Source of the DNA: Candidatus Atribacter alterifermentans | GTDB lineage: Bacteria; Atribacterota; Atribacteria; Atribacterales; Atribacteraceae | Direction of reading: 5' to 3' | Assembly: GCA_012517635.1 (NCBI GenBank) | Contig: JAAYUP010000212.1 | Span: 1 to 16,122, forward strand | Length of the DNA stretch: 16,122 nucleotides | In this document: positions 1 through 7,780 of the stretch, piece by piece | Numbering within the stretch: the first letter of the stretch is position 1 | How the letters are laid out: every line of letters begins with the position of its first letter | Notes under the pieces: generated by a model | What the model saw: only the letters and a program-made list of their open reading frames with translations | Databases searched by the model: none | Told to the model about the DNA's origin: nothing | Program-made: the position numbers and the translations under genes

Positions 1-585
1 GTAAGAAGAATGTATCAAGAAGGAAAGGGTGTTCCCTCTTTGATCGCTGTTCACCAAAATTCTTCAGGCCATGCTAAAGAATTAGCCTTGGCTTACGCTC
101 GGGGAATTGGGGCCACTCGAGCAGGAGTTTTGGAAACTACTTTTAAAGAGGAAACTGAAACCGATCTCTTTGGTGAACAAGCGGTTTTATGTGGAGGTCT
201 AACCGCATTAATAAAAGCTGGGTTTGAAACCCTTTTGGAAGCTGGATATCAACCCGAAGTCGCCTATTTTGAGTGTCTCCATGAAATGAAGCTGATTGTA
301 GATCTCGTTTATGAGGGAGGACTCAGCTTAATGCGTCAGGTCGTGAGTGATACCGCTGAATTTGGTGATTTAACCCGAGGGCCAAGAGTCATTAATCAAG
401 AAACTAAAAAAGAAATGAAAAAGATTTTAAATGAAATACAAGACGGGAGTTTTGCCCGGGAATGGATTTTAGAAAACCAGGCTAATCGACCAATGTATCA
501 TGCTTTAAGAGAAAAAGACTTTCAGCACACTATCGAAAAAGTTGGAAAACAGCTGCGTGATATGATGCCCTGGTTAAAAAAATAA
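1..585 (+). CDS. ilvC: Ketol-acid reductoisomerase, C-terminal part (5' end outside window)
   Basis: IlvC converts 2-acetolactate (or 2-aceto-2-hydroxybutanoate) to the dihydroxy acid using NADPH and Mg2+, in valine, leucine and isoleucine synthesis in the cytosol. The reading frame is open from base 1, and its first residues (VRR before MYQEGKGVPS) match the family, so the ATG at base 10 is internal and the gene starts upstream of the window. The 194 visible codons cover the end of the Rossmann domain and the helical knotted domain. The metal-binding signatures TDLFGEQ and ECLHE are present, as is the substrate-loop motif SDTAEFG. The length suggests the short class I form (about 330 residues), with roughly 140 residues missing. 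It ends in TAA, 16 bases before leuA, so the two are probably cotranscribed. Confidence 0.95.
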   Translation, partial: VRRMYQEGKGVPSLIAVHQNSSGHAKELALAYARGIGATRAGVLETTFKEETETDLFGEQAVLCGGLTALIKAGFETLLEAGYQPEVAYFECLHEMKLIVDLVYEGGLSLMRQVVSDTAEFGDLTRGPRVINQETKKEMKKILNEIQDGSFAREWILENQANRPMYHALREKDFQHTIEKVGKQLRDMMPWLKK

Positions 586-601
586 CAGGGAGGGAAACAG
601 C

Positions 602-2134
602 GTGAAAAAAGTTCGAATACTTGACACCACGCTAAGAGATGGGGAACAATCCCCAGGAGTATCATTAAACGTTCAAGAAAAATTAGAGATTGCCAGACAA
701 CTAGCCCGTCTGAATGTTGATGTTATTGAGGCTGGTTTTGCCATTGCTTCTCCCGGTGATGCGCTTGCTGTAAAAACCATAGCCCAGGAGGTAAAAGGAC
801 CAATCATTAGCTCTCTTGCTCGTTCCAAGGAAAAGGACATTGATATCGCTTGGGAGTCGGTGCGTTTTTCCGAACGACCTGCCATTCATACTTTTATTGC
901 TACTTCTGATATCCACCTCAAATACAAGCTTCGAATGAGTCGCGAACAAGCTCTTGACCAAGCAGTTTGGGCAGTTAAGCGTGCTCGGAACTATGTAGAT
1001 GAAGTTGAGTTTTCAGCTGAAGATGCAACCCGTTCTAACTGGGATTATCTTTGCCAAGTTTACTCTGCAGTCATAAAAGCTGGTGCGATGGTTTTAAACG
1101 TACCCGATACGGTTGGTTATACTACCCCCGAAGAAATGAAAGCTCTCATTCAGTATCTCTATCAACACACCGATGGGATAGAAAAGGTGATTGTAAGTAT
1201 TCACTGTCATAATGATCTCGGTTTAGCAGTTTCAAATTCTCTTTCGGCAATGTTGGGTGGGGCAGGCCAAATTGAATGCACCATCAACGGAATTGGAGAA
1301 CGAGCAGGAAATGCTTCCTTAGAAGAAATTGTTACGGGCTTACATGTTCGTAAAGACTTCTATCAAACTGAGACTGGAATTAATTATTCTGAAATTTATC
1401 GAACCAGCCGTTTGGTTAGCCAACTTACTGGCATGTTAGTCCAACCCAACAAAGCAGTAGTAGGGCAAAATGCCTTTGCCCATGAATCAGGAATCCATCA
1501 GGATGGCATTTTAAAGGAAAAAAGTACTTACGAAATCATAAATGCAAAACTCATTGGACGTGAAGAAAAAGTCTTAATTCTGGGAAAACATTCTGGTCGA
1601 CACGCTTTTAACAAAAAACTAGAGGAGCTTGGATATCATTTATCCGAAGAAGATCTCAATAAAGCCTTCGAGCGTTTTAAAACCTTAGCCGATCAGAAAA
1701 AGCAGATTGCCGAAGCTGACATTGAATTTATTGCTGCTGATGAAGCAACTCGTACCGAAGAAGTATACCGCTTAGATTTTGTACATGTATGTTGTGGTAA
1801 TAACATTCTACCAACTGCTACAGTAAGACTCGTTCATGAAAATGGATCAACCTTGCAGGGAGTCGCTACCGGCGTTGGACCAGTCGATGCCGCTTATAAA
1901 GCGATTAGTCAAATGATTGGACTTTCTTCAAATTTGGTAAACTTTACTCTTCAGTCAATTTCAGGAGGAACCGAAGCATTAGGAGAAGTTGTGGTTCGAA
2001 TTTTCACCGACGATACCGTCTATGTGGGGAGAGGTTCTCACCAAGATGTTGTCGTTGCGAGTGTTATTGCTTATATTTCGGCCATAAACAAAATGACTCA
2101 ACAGAAAAAATTGAATCCTCAGACACACGTATAA
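602..2134 (+). CDS. leuA: 2-isopropylmalate synthase
   Basis: This enzyme condenses acetyl-CoA with 2-oxoisovalerate to give 2-isopropylmalate, the first committed step of leucine synthesis. It is 510 residues long, which is full length for bacterial LeuA. The start is a GTG at 602 preceded by a GGGAGGG ribosome site 7 bases upstream. The TIM-barrel signature LDTTLRDGEQSPG is at residues 7-19, with catalytic R12 and metal ligand D13. The second metal motif HCHND is at about 201-205, followed by NGIGERAGNASLEE near 229 and the AHESGIHQDG segment near 295. The last 120 or so residues form the LeuA allosteric (leucine-binding) domain, so feedback inhibition is expected. It lies 16 bases after ilvC and is followed by a hairpin before leuC. 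Confidence 0.97.
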   Translation: MKKVRILDTTLRDGEQSPGVSLNVQEKLEIARQLARLNVDVIEAGFAIASPGDALAVKTIAQEVKGPIISSLARSKEKDIDIAWESVRFSERPAIHTFIATSDIHLKYKLRMSREQALDQAVWAVKRARNYVDEVEFSAEDATRSNWDYLCQVYSAVIKAGAMVLNVPDTVGYTTPEEMKALIQYLYQHTDGIEKVIVSIHCHNDLGLAVSNSLSAMLGGAGQIECTINGIGERAGNASLEEIVTGLHVRKDFYQTETGINYSEIYRTSRLVSQLTGMLVQPNKAVVGQNAFAHESGIHQDGILKEKSTYEIINAKLIGREEKVLILGKHSGRHAFNKKLEELGYHLSEEDLNKAFERFKTLADQKKQIAEADIEFIAADEATRTEEVYRLDFVHVCCGNNILPTATVRLVHENGSTLQGVATGVGPVDAAYKAISQMIGLSSNLVNFTLQSISGGTEALGEVVVRIFTDDTVYVGRGSHQDVVVASVIAYISAINKMTQQKKLNPQTHV

Positions 2135-2168
2135 AATGAAAAGGTACCCTGAATACTTCTTATTTTTT

Positions 2169-2203
2169 AGGACGAGTGAATCTTTCAAGGGATTCACCGT
2201 CCT
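2169..2203 (+). terminator. Hairpin between leuA and leuC: terminator or attenuator
   Basis: AGGACG-A-GTGAATC pairs with GATTCAC-CGTCCT. This gives 13 base pairs with a single bulged A and an 8-base loop, followed by TTTATTATAATTTTT. It looks like a Rho-independent terminator, though the T tract is interrupted. It lies only 32 bases upstream of the leuC start, inside an otherwise collinear leucine cluster, so it may be a partial terminator or an RNA processing/stability element that sets leuCD levels. No leucine-rich leader peptide is visible before it. Confidence 0.65.
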
Positions 2204-2235
2204 TTATTATAATTTTTATTATAGGAGCATGAGCC

Positions 2236-3501
2236 ATGGGAATGACAATGACAGAGAAGATAATTGCTGCTCATAGCGGCAAAGAAAGGGTATTGGCAGG
2301 TGAGTTAGTGCAGGTTTCGGTTGATTTGGCCCTTGCTAACGATATCACTGCTCCATTGAGCATAAAGGAATTAGATAAATATCAAATTCATAGGGTGTTT
2401 CATCCAAACCAAATTGTTTTAGTAGCTGATCATAATACTCCGGCTAAAGATATTGCTTCCGCCCAAAATTTAAAATTAATGAGGGAGTTTGCTCAAAAAA
2501 ATCAGATTAAAAACTTTTTCGAAGGAGGCTCGGCAGGTATTGAGCATGTGCTTCTTCCAGAAAAAGGATTAGTCTTACCTGGAGACCTCATTATTGGTGC
2601 CGACTCTCATACTTGTACCTATGGAGCGTTGGGTGCTTTTTCCACTGGGATGGGGAGCACCGACATTGCGGCGGCTTGGGCATTAGGAGAAACCTGGCTT
2701 AAAGTCCCAGAATCAATACAATTCATCTATTCTGGACAACCTAACCGGTTTGTTACTGGAAAGGATTTTATCCTTTTCACTATTGGTGAAATTGGAGTCG
2801 AGGGTGCTCGTTACAGTAGCATGGAATTTACCGGTTCGGGAATCTCCGCTCTTTCGATGGACGGACGGTTTACTATGGCTAATATGGCAGTGGAAGCTGG
2901 GGCAAAAAATGGCATCATGGAAGCCGATGTGACCACTTTATCTATGTTGTCGAAAATTCCTTTATCGAGAAAACCAAGGATATATCATTCCGATTCCGAC
3001 GCGGAATGGAAAGATATTATCGAGATAAACGTTGCAGCGATTGAGCCTCAAGTAGCCCTTCCTCATCTTCCTGAAAATACCCGATCGGTTTTTTCCTTAC
3101 CACACATTTCTATTAATCAATCAGTTATTGGTTCATGCACCAATGGCCGAATTGAAGATTTAAGACAGGCCGCTGAGATCTTAAGAAACCGCAAGGTCCA
3201 TCCAGGTGTCAGGCTTTATATCTTTCCTGGAACTCCCACCATTCTATTACAAGCAGAAAAAGAAGGATTGGTCAAAATCTTTTTAGAATCAGGCGCAGTT
3301 CTTTGCCCTCCTTCCTGTGGTCCTTGTCTCGGTGGACATTTAGGAGTATTAGCTGAGGGAGAACGTTGTATCTCAACCACCAATCGTAATTTCATTGGTA
3401 GAATGGGACATATTAAGAGTGAAGTTTACCTAGCTAATCCCTATATTGCTGCCAGCTCAGCTATTGCTGGGTACATCACTGCTCCCGATCAGCTTACGTG
3501 A
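2236..3501 (+). CDS. leuC: 3-isopropylmalate dehydratase, large subunit
   Basis: With LeuD it isomerises 2-isopropylmalate to 3-isopropylmalate by dehydration and rehydration on a [4Fe-4S] cluster. It has 421 residues, the length of the short (archaeal/HACN-type) aconitase-family large subunits rather than the 465-residue enterobacterial type. The three cluster ligands are visible: C301 in GSCTNG, and C361 and C364 in CPPSCGPC. Other family motifs include ADSHTCTYGALG (near 123) and TTNRNFIGRMGH (near 382). The ATG at 2236 is preceded by TAGGAG at an 8-base spacing. It ends in TGA. The HACN-type subfamily also contains homoaconitases, but the ilvC-leuA-leuD context favours the leucine pathway. 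Confidence 0.93.
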   Translation: MGMTMTEKIIAAHSGKERVLAGELVQVSVDLALANDITAPLSIKELDKYQIHRVFHPNQIVLVADHNTPAKDIASAQNLKLMREFAQKNQIKNFFEGGSAGIEHVLLPEKGLVLPGDLIIGADSHTCTYGALGAFSTGMGSTDIAAAWALGETWLKVPESIQFIYSGQPNRFVTGKDFILFTIGEIGVEGARYSSMEFTGSGISALSMDGRFTMANMAVEAGAKNGIMEADVTTLSMLSKIPLSRKPRIYHSDSDAEWKDIIEINVAAIEPQVALPHLPENTRSVFSLPHISINQSVIGSCTNGRIEDLRQAAEILRNRKVHPGVRLYIFPGTPTILLQAEKEGLVKIFLESGAVLCPPSCGPCLGGHLGVLAEGERCISTTNRNFIGRMGHIKSEVYLANPYIAASSAIAGYITAPDQLT

Positions 3502-3602
3502 TTATTCAATGAGATCAAAAAGTGTTTCAATAATTGAAATTTCGCACCATTTCGTCTGATCATTTTCAACGAACTTTCATTTTCAAAGTTGGAGTTGATT
3601 TT

Positions 3603-4097
3603 ATGATAATAAAAGGAAAAGTTGTTCAATATGGTGATAATGTTGATACTGATGTAATCATCCCAGCTCGATACCTAACTGCCACTGACCCTTTAGAGTT
3701 AGCAAAGCATTGTATGGAAGACTTGGATCCTGATTTTCAAAAGAAATTGAAGAATGACCCAATCATTGTAGCAGGAAAAAATTTTGGCTGTGGTTCTTCC
3801 CGAGAGCATGCTCCTCTCGCTATTAAAGGATCGGGAATAAAGGCAGTTATTGCTTCCACTTTTGCAAGAATTTTTTATCGGAATGCCATCAACATTGGGC
3901 TTCCCATTTTAGAACTGGAAAAAGCGAATGAACGTTTACTCTCTGGGGATGAAATCGAAATCGACCTTCAAAGGGGAACCATTACTAACCTAACTCAAGA
4001 TAGAATTTATCAGGCTCAGCCTTTCCCAGAGTTTATTCAAGAGATTATTGAGCGTGGGGGCTTGTTGAATCTAATCAAGGAAAGAGTTTCTTCTTAA
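3603..4097 (+). CDS. leuD: 3-isopropylmalate dehydratase, small subunit
   Basis: This is the swivel-domain partner of LeuC and contributes substrate-recognition residues to the isomerase active site. The start chosen is the ATG at 3603, giving 164 residues. It has TTGGAG 8 bases upstream and yields the typical N-terminus MIIKGKVVQYGDNVDTD. The frame stays open back to 3534, but those 23 residues are not LeuD-like. Motifs are DNVDTDVIIPARYL (residues 13-26) and FGCGSSREHAP (near 60), plus ASTFARIFYRNAINIGLP (near 84). The size matches the short subunit that pairs with HACN-type LeuC. A 101-base spacer separates it from leuC and holds only weak AT-rich dyads. Confidence 0.94.
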   Translation: MIIKGKVVQYGDNVDTDVIIPARYLTATDPLELAKHCMEDLDPDFQKKLKNDPIIVAGKNFGCGSSREHAPLAIKGSGIKAVIASTFARIFYRNAINIGLPILELEKANERLLSGDEIEIDLQRGTITNLTQDRIYQAQPFPEFIQEIIERGGLLNLIKERVSS

Positions 4098-4101
4098 AAT
4101 T

Positions 4102-4133
4102 TTGACAGGGAGATGATTAACTCTCCCTGTCAA
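4102..4133 (+). terminator. Strong hairpin after leuD
   Basis: A perfect 12-bp stem (TTGACAGGGAGA pairs with TCTCCCTGTCAA) with an 8-base loop starts 4 bases after the leuD stop. The following sequence is TAAAAAATATTTTT, so the T tract on this strand is delayed; the other strand has AATTTT directly after the stem. It probably ends the leu transcript and may also act against the convergent methyltransferase transcript. Confidence 0.7.
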
Positions 4134-4232
4134 TAAAAAATATTTTTAATATTAAAGCTTTCTTCTATTCATTAAAAGATTTCTCATTTTCCATTATCTA
4201 TAATTTTTCATTCTATCGGCTTCTGAAGATTA

Positions 4233-4748
4233 TTAACGAGTGTATTTATAAAGACTATATTCCTGGTCTACCAGATCCGGATCCCAGCCTTTTAATATCC
4301 AAACATATGAAACAATTCTTGCCCCTGGTTTAAGTTCTTTTAAAAACTTCTCTCTTAATAGATCATTTACATTTTGGAACAGAAAGATAGTCACAACATC
4401 AGCATTTTGTAACGATACCTCATGAATATTTTTTAACTCAACCCTCACCTGACTTTTTAAACCGAGAAAAAAAACTCGAATCCAAGATAAAGCAAAAAGC
4501 CAAGGATTAATTTCTATACCTACTGCTTTAGCGTGGTACTTTTGGGCAGCAAAAATAAGAATTCTTCCATCTCCGCAACCTAAATCGTAAAGAGTTTCAT
4601 CAGGTTTAAGGTTTGCCATTTCTAACATACGCTTAACCCTTTTCATATCGGTTGGTTGCCAGGGAATCCCATGGAAAAAAAGAGGAAAAATCCACCAGAA
4701 AAAAAGAAATACTATTATTATAAGAATAAAAAGAAATAATAAATTCAT
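4233..4748 (-). CDS. Membrane-anchored SAM-dependent methyltransferase (FAM173/ATPSCKMT-like)
   Basis: A 171-residue class I methyltransferase. Residues 1-27 form one hydrophobic membrane anchor (LLFLFILIIIVFLFFWW core). The catalytic fold follows: a GIPWQPTDMKRVKRML lead-in, the SAM-binding motif I YDLGCGDGRI (about 54-63), and the acidic motif II AVGIEINPW (about 75-83). The arrangement (short anchor, xPTD before the fold, DLGCGDGR) resembles small prokaryotic relatives of the FAM173 lysine methyltransferases that modify ATP synthase c subunit, but the substrate here is unknown. The ATG at 4748 has GGAGAGAG 6 bases upstream. It is convergent with leuD and may be transcribed separately from lipB, since there is a TATAAT at 4798-4803. 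Confidence 0.8.
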   Translation of the reverse strand: MNLLFLFILIIIVFLFFWWIFPLFFHGIPWQPTDMKRVKRMLEMANLKPDETLYDLGCGDGRILIFAAQKYHAKAVGIEINPWLFALSWIRVFFLGLKSQVRVELKNIHEVSLQNADVVTIFLFQNVNDLLREKFLKELKPGARIVSYVWILKGWDPDLVDQEYSLYKYTR

Positions 4749-4797
4749 TGTTTACTCTCTCCAATCGATTTACAGGGTAACTTTTGCTCCCTTTCTC

Positions 4798-4803
4798 ATT
4801 ATA
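4798..4803 (-). promoter_or_regulatory. Possible -10 element for the methyltransferase gene
   Basis: A perfect TATAAT on the minus strand lies 49 bases upstream of the methyltransferase ATG. No good -35 hexamer is seen at 16-18 bases; the nearest candidate, TTGTAG, is 21 bases away. Supported by the -10 match and position only. Confidence 0.35.
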
Positions 4804-4930
4804 TCTTAGTAAGAATTTTTACACCTACAATAAAATTAAAGAACGAGTAATAACCAAGATTTTGTAAATCAAAGGATTGAAGCGGAGCTTTTTTTAGAAT
4901 ACAATTAAAGATAGATTATTTTTTTCTCCT

Positions 4931-5674
4931 TCAATAGGAGTACCTCATTTCATGAAACAAAGTTGTGGTATCTTGAGTTAAAAACCATTTTTCAAAGGGA
5001 TATGGATCTATTTCCTTTAAAGGCATGCTGAAAATCTGAGAAAATTCTTCCATGAGTTTTCTTTTCATGATCATTCTTTCCTCTGTAGAAAAACTTCTTT
5101 CAACAATCTTTGATAATGATGTCACTCCCTTATCCTTGATACCACATGGAACAATAAAAGTAAATGGTTTTAGATCGGTAGAAATATTGAGGGCAAATCC
5201 ATGATAGGTAACCCATTTTTTCACTGCGATACCAATTGCTGCAATTTTTTCTGGTTTATCAGAATTTACCCAGACTCCTGTAAAGGGAGGTAAACGAAAT
5301 GCTGATAAATGAAACCGGCTTAAAAATCGAATAAGAGTTTCCTCTACATTTCGGAGGAAAAGATGAACATCTTTTTTCCAAAAATTCAAATTAATCATTG
5401 GGTATCCAACAATTTGACCTGGTCCATGATAAGTAATGTCACCGCCACGCTCCACCGTATAAAGAAAAATTCCTTGTTTCTTTAATAATTCTTAACTCAC
5501 TAAAAGATGTCCACGTTTTCCACTTCTTCCTAAGGTAAAAACCGGATTATGTTCAAGAATAAAGAAAATCCCCGGATAATTATTTTGGATAATTGATTCT
5601 AAAAAAATGAGTTGAAGTTGCCATGTTTTTTGATAATCAACTTGTGGCAGGATTACAACAGGCAGTGTATGCAA
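4931..5674 (-). pseudogene. lipB: Octanoyltransferase LipB interrupted by one in-frame TAA
   Basis: LipB transfers octanoyl groups from acyl carrier protein to lipoyl domains, the first step of lipoate synthesis. The whole protein is readable in one frame of 248 codons with no indel, but codon 61 (5492-5494) is TAA, within HLLVS-stop-ELLKKQGI, where relatives usually have Glu or another polar residue. Everything else is intact: RGGDITYHGPG (76-86), the catalytic Lys in PEKIAAIGI (about K143) and the catalytic Cys in VPCGIKDKG (about C177). The best start is TTG at 5674, with GAGG 8 bases upstream, 21 bases after the tRNA-Ser CCA end; the longer frame to 5722 merely translates the tRNA 3' end. 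A downstream GTG at 5455 opens the C-terminal 174 codons but has a poor ribosome site. This may be a recent nonsense mutation, read-through, a split gene or a sequence error. It ends in TGA. Confidence 0.85.
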
Positions 5675-5694
5675 AAGATTACCCTCATTCGAGC

Positions 5695-5788
5695 TGGCGG
5701 AGAGGGTGGGATTCGAACCCACGAGACGGGTTTAAGCCCGCCTAATCGCTTAGCAGGCGACTGCCTTCAGCCACTCGGCCACCTCTCC
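5695..5788 (-). tRNA. tRNA-Ser (anticodon GCU)
   Basis: A class II tRNA of 94 bases including an encoded CCA. The acceptor stem GGAGAGG (5788-5782) pairs with CCTCTCC (5705-5699), followed by discriminator G (5698) and CCA (5697-5695). The anticodon stem GTCGC/GCGAT encloses the loop CTGCTAA, giving anticodon GCU, which reads AGC/AGU serine codons. A long variable arm (GGCGGGC-TTAA-ACCCGTC region) and the T-loop GGTTCGAATCC complete the serine signature. It has its own promoter upstream, and lipB starts 21 bases downstream with no terminator between. Confidence 0.97.
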
Positions 5789-5821
5789 AAATTTCTTAAA
5801 ATTGCCAATCTGCAGCTAAAA

Positions 5822-5850
5822 AGTATACCATCTTTCTTTTTTTAACTCAA
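5822..5850 (-). promoter_or_regulatory. Sigma-70 promoter of tRNA-Ser (and probably lipB)
   Basis: TTGAGT (5850-5845) and TATACT (5827-5822) are separated by exactly 17 bases, and a TGG directly before the -10 adds an extended -10 element. The predicted start is near 5815, leaving a leader of about 27 bases before the tRNA 5' end. This is the best promoter match in the window. Confidence 0.75.
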
Positions 5851-5900
5851 CTTTTTTATTAAAGCACGCTCAATCTAAAAACTTATTCACAAAATCAAAC

Positions 5901-6683
5901 TTAAAAAATTTTCTTCATTTCTCCCCAACTACTCATTTTTGATCGAAGTTTGAGTATAGTCTGTGATAGAATCTGAGAAACTCTGGGTTCACCTACTCCC
6001 AAAACTCGACCAATTTCTTTTAAAGTCAAGCCTTCATAATAATATAAAGAAATGCAAAGCTTCTCTCTTTCGGGCAATTCATCAATTTTCTTTCCTAAGA
6101 ATCCCAAGACTTCTTTATTTTCAAGCACTTCTTGAGGATTAATATCCGCTCGTTCATCAGCAACATCGTCACCTAACTCTCGACCTTCTTCACCCTTTTC
6201 TTGGTCTAAAGAAAAAAATATCCCAGTTCGATTTTGCTCGATTATCCAACTGATATCCTGAACCGATATGCCCATCTCGTTGGATATTTCTTCCAAAGTT
6301 GGCTCTTTCCCTTTTTCTGATTGGAGCTGGTACCAGGTTCCCATTATTTCTTTAAACTTTCTTCTTTGACCACGAGTCATTGGATCTAAACTACGAATAT
6401 AGTCTAATACTGCTCCGCGAATTCGAGATAAAGCATAGGTTTCAAATTTTAAACCTTTTTCTGGTTTATATCGTTCAAAAGCCTGCATAAGACCAATTAT
6501 TCCGTAACCCTCTAAATCGTCTCGATCAATGAAGGAAGGAAGATTATATATAAACCGACCTAAGGCAATTTTTACTAAATAAAGATAATGATTAATAAGT
6601 CGTTCTCGATACTCAGTATCTCCTGTTTGTATATATAATTTCCATAATTCCTCTACATTCTCTTCTTTTCTAATCGTAATCAT
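5901..6683 (-). CDS. RNA polymerase sigma factor, FliA/WhiG (sigma-28) type
   Basis: A group 3 sigma factor that would direct RNA polymerase to a special promoter class. With the ATG at 6683 it has 260 residues; an upstream TTG at 6728 extends it by 15 residues without a ribosome site. Regions in order: sigma-2 (about 20-110) with DRDDLEGYGIIGLMQAFERY and the FliA-like FETYALSRIRGAVLDYIRSLDP; sigma-3 (about 120-165) with LEEISNEMGISVQDI; sigma-4 (about 205-255) with LPEREKLCISLYYYEGLTLKEIGRVLGV and the recognition helix EPRVSQILSQ. There are no flagellar or sporulation genes in view, and no FlgM-like anti-sigma factor beside it, so its regulon cannot be read from context. It follows the ROK gene by about 104 bases. 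Confidence 0.9.
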   Translation of the reverse strand: MITIRKEENVEELWKLYIQTGDTEYRERLINHYLYLVKIALGRFIYNLPSFIDRDDLEGYGIIGLMQAFERYKPEKGLKFETYALSRIRGAVLDYIRSLDPMTRGQRRKFKEIMGTWYQLQSEKGKEPTLEEISNEMGISVQDISWIIEQNRTGIFFSLDQEKGEEGRELGDDVADERADINPQEVLENKEVLGFLGKKIDELPEREKLCISLYYYEGLTLKEIGRVLGVGEPRVSQILSQTILKLRSKMSSWGEMKKIF

Positions 6684-6787
6684 TCCCCCAGAAATCCCCT
6701 TTAACCATAAATAATGACTATGATTCAATTTCAGCTTTTTTGCCTTAGAATTTATTTCTTTTATGTTTTTTACGAGGGAGGCTGTTT

Positions 6788-7780
6788 TTAGACAACATTT
6801 TCTCCTTGAAGTCTCAGTTCTGGAATGCGGAATACTTTATCGAGAACAACGGCAGCCATACCTATTGCAGCTGCTTCTTCACCAACCTCTGCTAAAACTA
6901 TGAGCACGTTTTTGGTATTATAATTTAACGCCTGTCTTTTCACCATTCCCTCAATTGGGTTCAAAATATAATCTCCAAGCACCAGTAAATCACCGGTTAA
7001 TATGACTATTTCAGGACTTAAAAGATTTATCGCATTAGCAATTGCCTCTCCTATAAACCTCCTGGCTTCCTCAACAATCTGTAAAGACAACTTATCACCA
7101 TCCTCAACCCATTGAGAAATGAGACTAATGTCTATCTTGGATATATCACCATGGCAAGCCTTTGATAAGCTGGAAGTTACCCCGGATTTTATAGCTTCTT
7201 GGAGTTTTCTAATGATTACCATCGACGATGCTATCGCTTCTAAACAACCACGACTACCGCAATTACAATGGAGGCCATTCTCGAGTATCATCATGTGTCC
7301 CAGTTCCCCTGCTGAACCCTTACTCCCTTGGAAAAGCCTTCCCTCGCTCATCATTCCAGCTCCTATTCCCGAAGAAAGTTCCACCATTAAAATATCTTTC
7401 TTCATTCTGCCAGCCCCTAAGCGTTTTTCAGCAATAAGACGACAGCGGGTATCGCTTCCAAGAAAAAATGGGTAGCCAAATTCGCTTTCCATTATATCTT
7501 TTATTAGTACATTTTCCCAACCTTTCATCTGAGTGGCTAATATCGATATTCCTTGCTTTTCATCAACAATTCCCGGATCCCCAATTCCTATTCCCAGAAC
7601 TGATGCAACCTTTACTGGCGGTGATTCAATAATTTCATATAAAATATCTTTCATAATTTGAATAATTTCATCTTTCGCTGCATAATGTGGGATGGATCGC
7701 TGGGATCGATAACTTATTCCCAGCTTAAGATCAATACCAAGCCCTAAAACTCGAATGGAATTAAAGTTTAAGGTTACCAC
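6788..7780 (-). CDS. ROK-family protein, sugar-binding/kinase-fold part (N-terminal HTH cut off)
   Basis: ROK proteins are sugar kinases or sugar-responsive repressors. This open stretch of 330 codons carries the effector half: SSGIGAGMMSEGRLFQG leading to GSAGELGH, and the zinc site GH-x(n)-CNCGSRGCLE typical of ROK repressors and glucokinases. The catalytic-loop aspartate appears in GSDTRCRLIAE, where kinases have NDAN; the change from Asn and Ala suggests a regulator rather than an active kinase. The GTG at 7780 is simply the first start after an in-frame TGA and has no clear ribosome site. Upstream in the same frame lies a wrecked winged-helix domain (next entry). As it stands the protein could not bind DNA. 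It lies downstream of the epimerase gene on the same strand. Confidence 0.75.
   Translation of the reverse strand: MVTLNFNSIRVLGLGIDLKLGISYRSQRSIPHYAAKDEIIQIMKDILYEIIESPPVKVASVLGIGIGDPGIVDEKQGISILATQMKGWENVLIKDIMESEFGYPFFLGSDTRCRLIAEKRLGAGRMKKDILMVELSSGIGAGMMSEGRLFQGSKGSAGELGHMMILENGLHCNCGSRGCLEAIASSMVIIRKLQEAIKSGVTSSLSKACHGDISKIDISLISQWVEDGDKLSLQIVEEARRFIGEAIANAINLLSPEIVILTGDLLVLGDYILNPIEGMVKRQALNYNTKNVLIVLAEVGEEAAAIGMAAVVLDKVFRIPELRLQGENVV

Noticed and set aside
2136..2276. Short ORF starting at 2136 as a leucine attenuator leader peptide
   Set aside because: It has no ribosome site, few leucine codons and runs into leuC out of frame.
3534..3602. N-terminal extension of LeuD
   Set aside because: The residues do not match LeuD and a ribosome site directly precedes the ATG at 3603.
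5675..5722. Longer lipB start beginning MGSNPTLSAS
   Set aside because: Those codons are the 3' end of tRNA-Ser read as protein; the TTG at 5674 has a ribosome site and fits the family's N-terminus.
7119..7475. Plus-strand ORFs inside the ROK gene
   Set aside because: They are antisense shadows of a gene with clear family motifs and show no recognisable domain or ribosome site.
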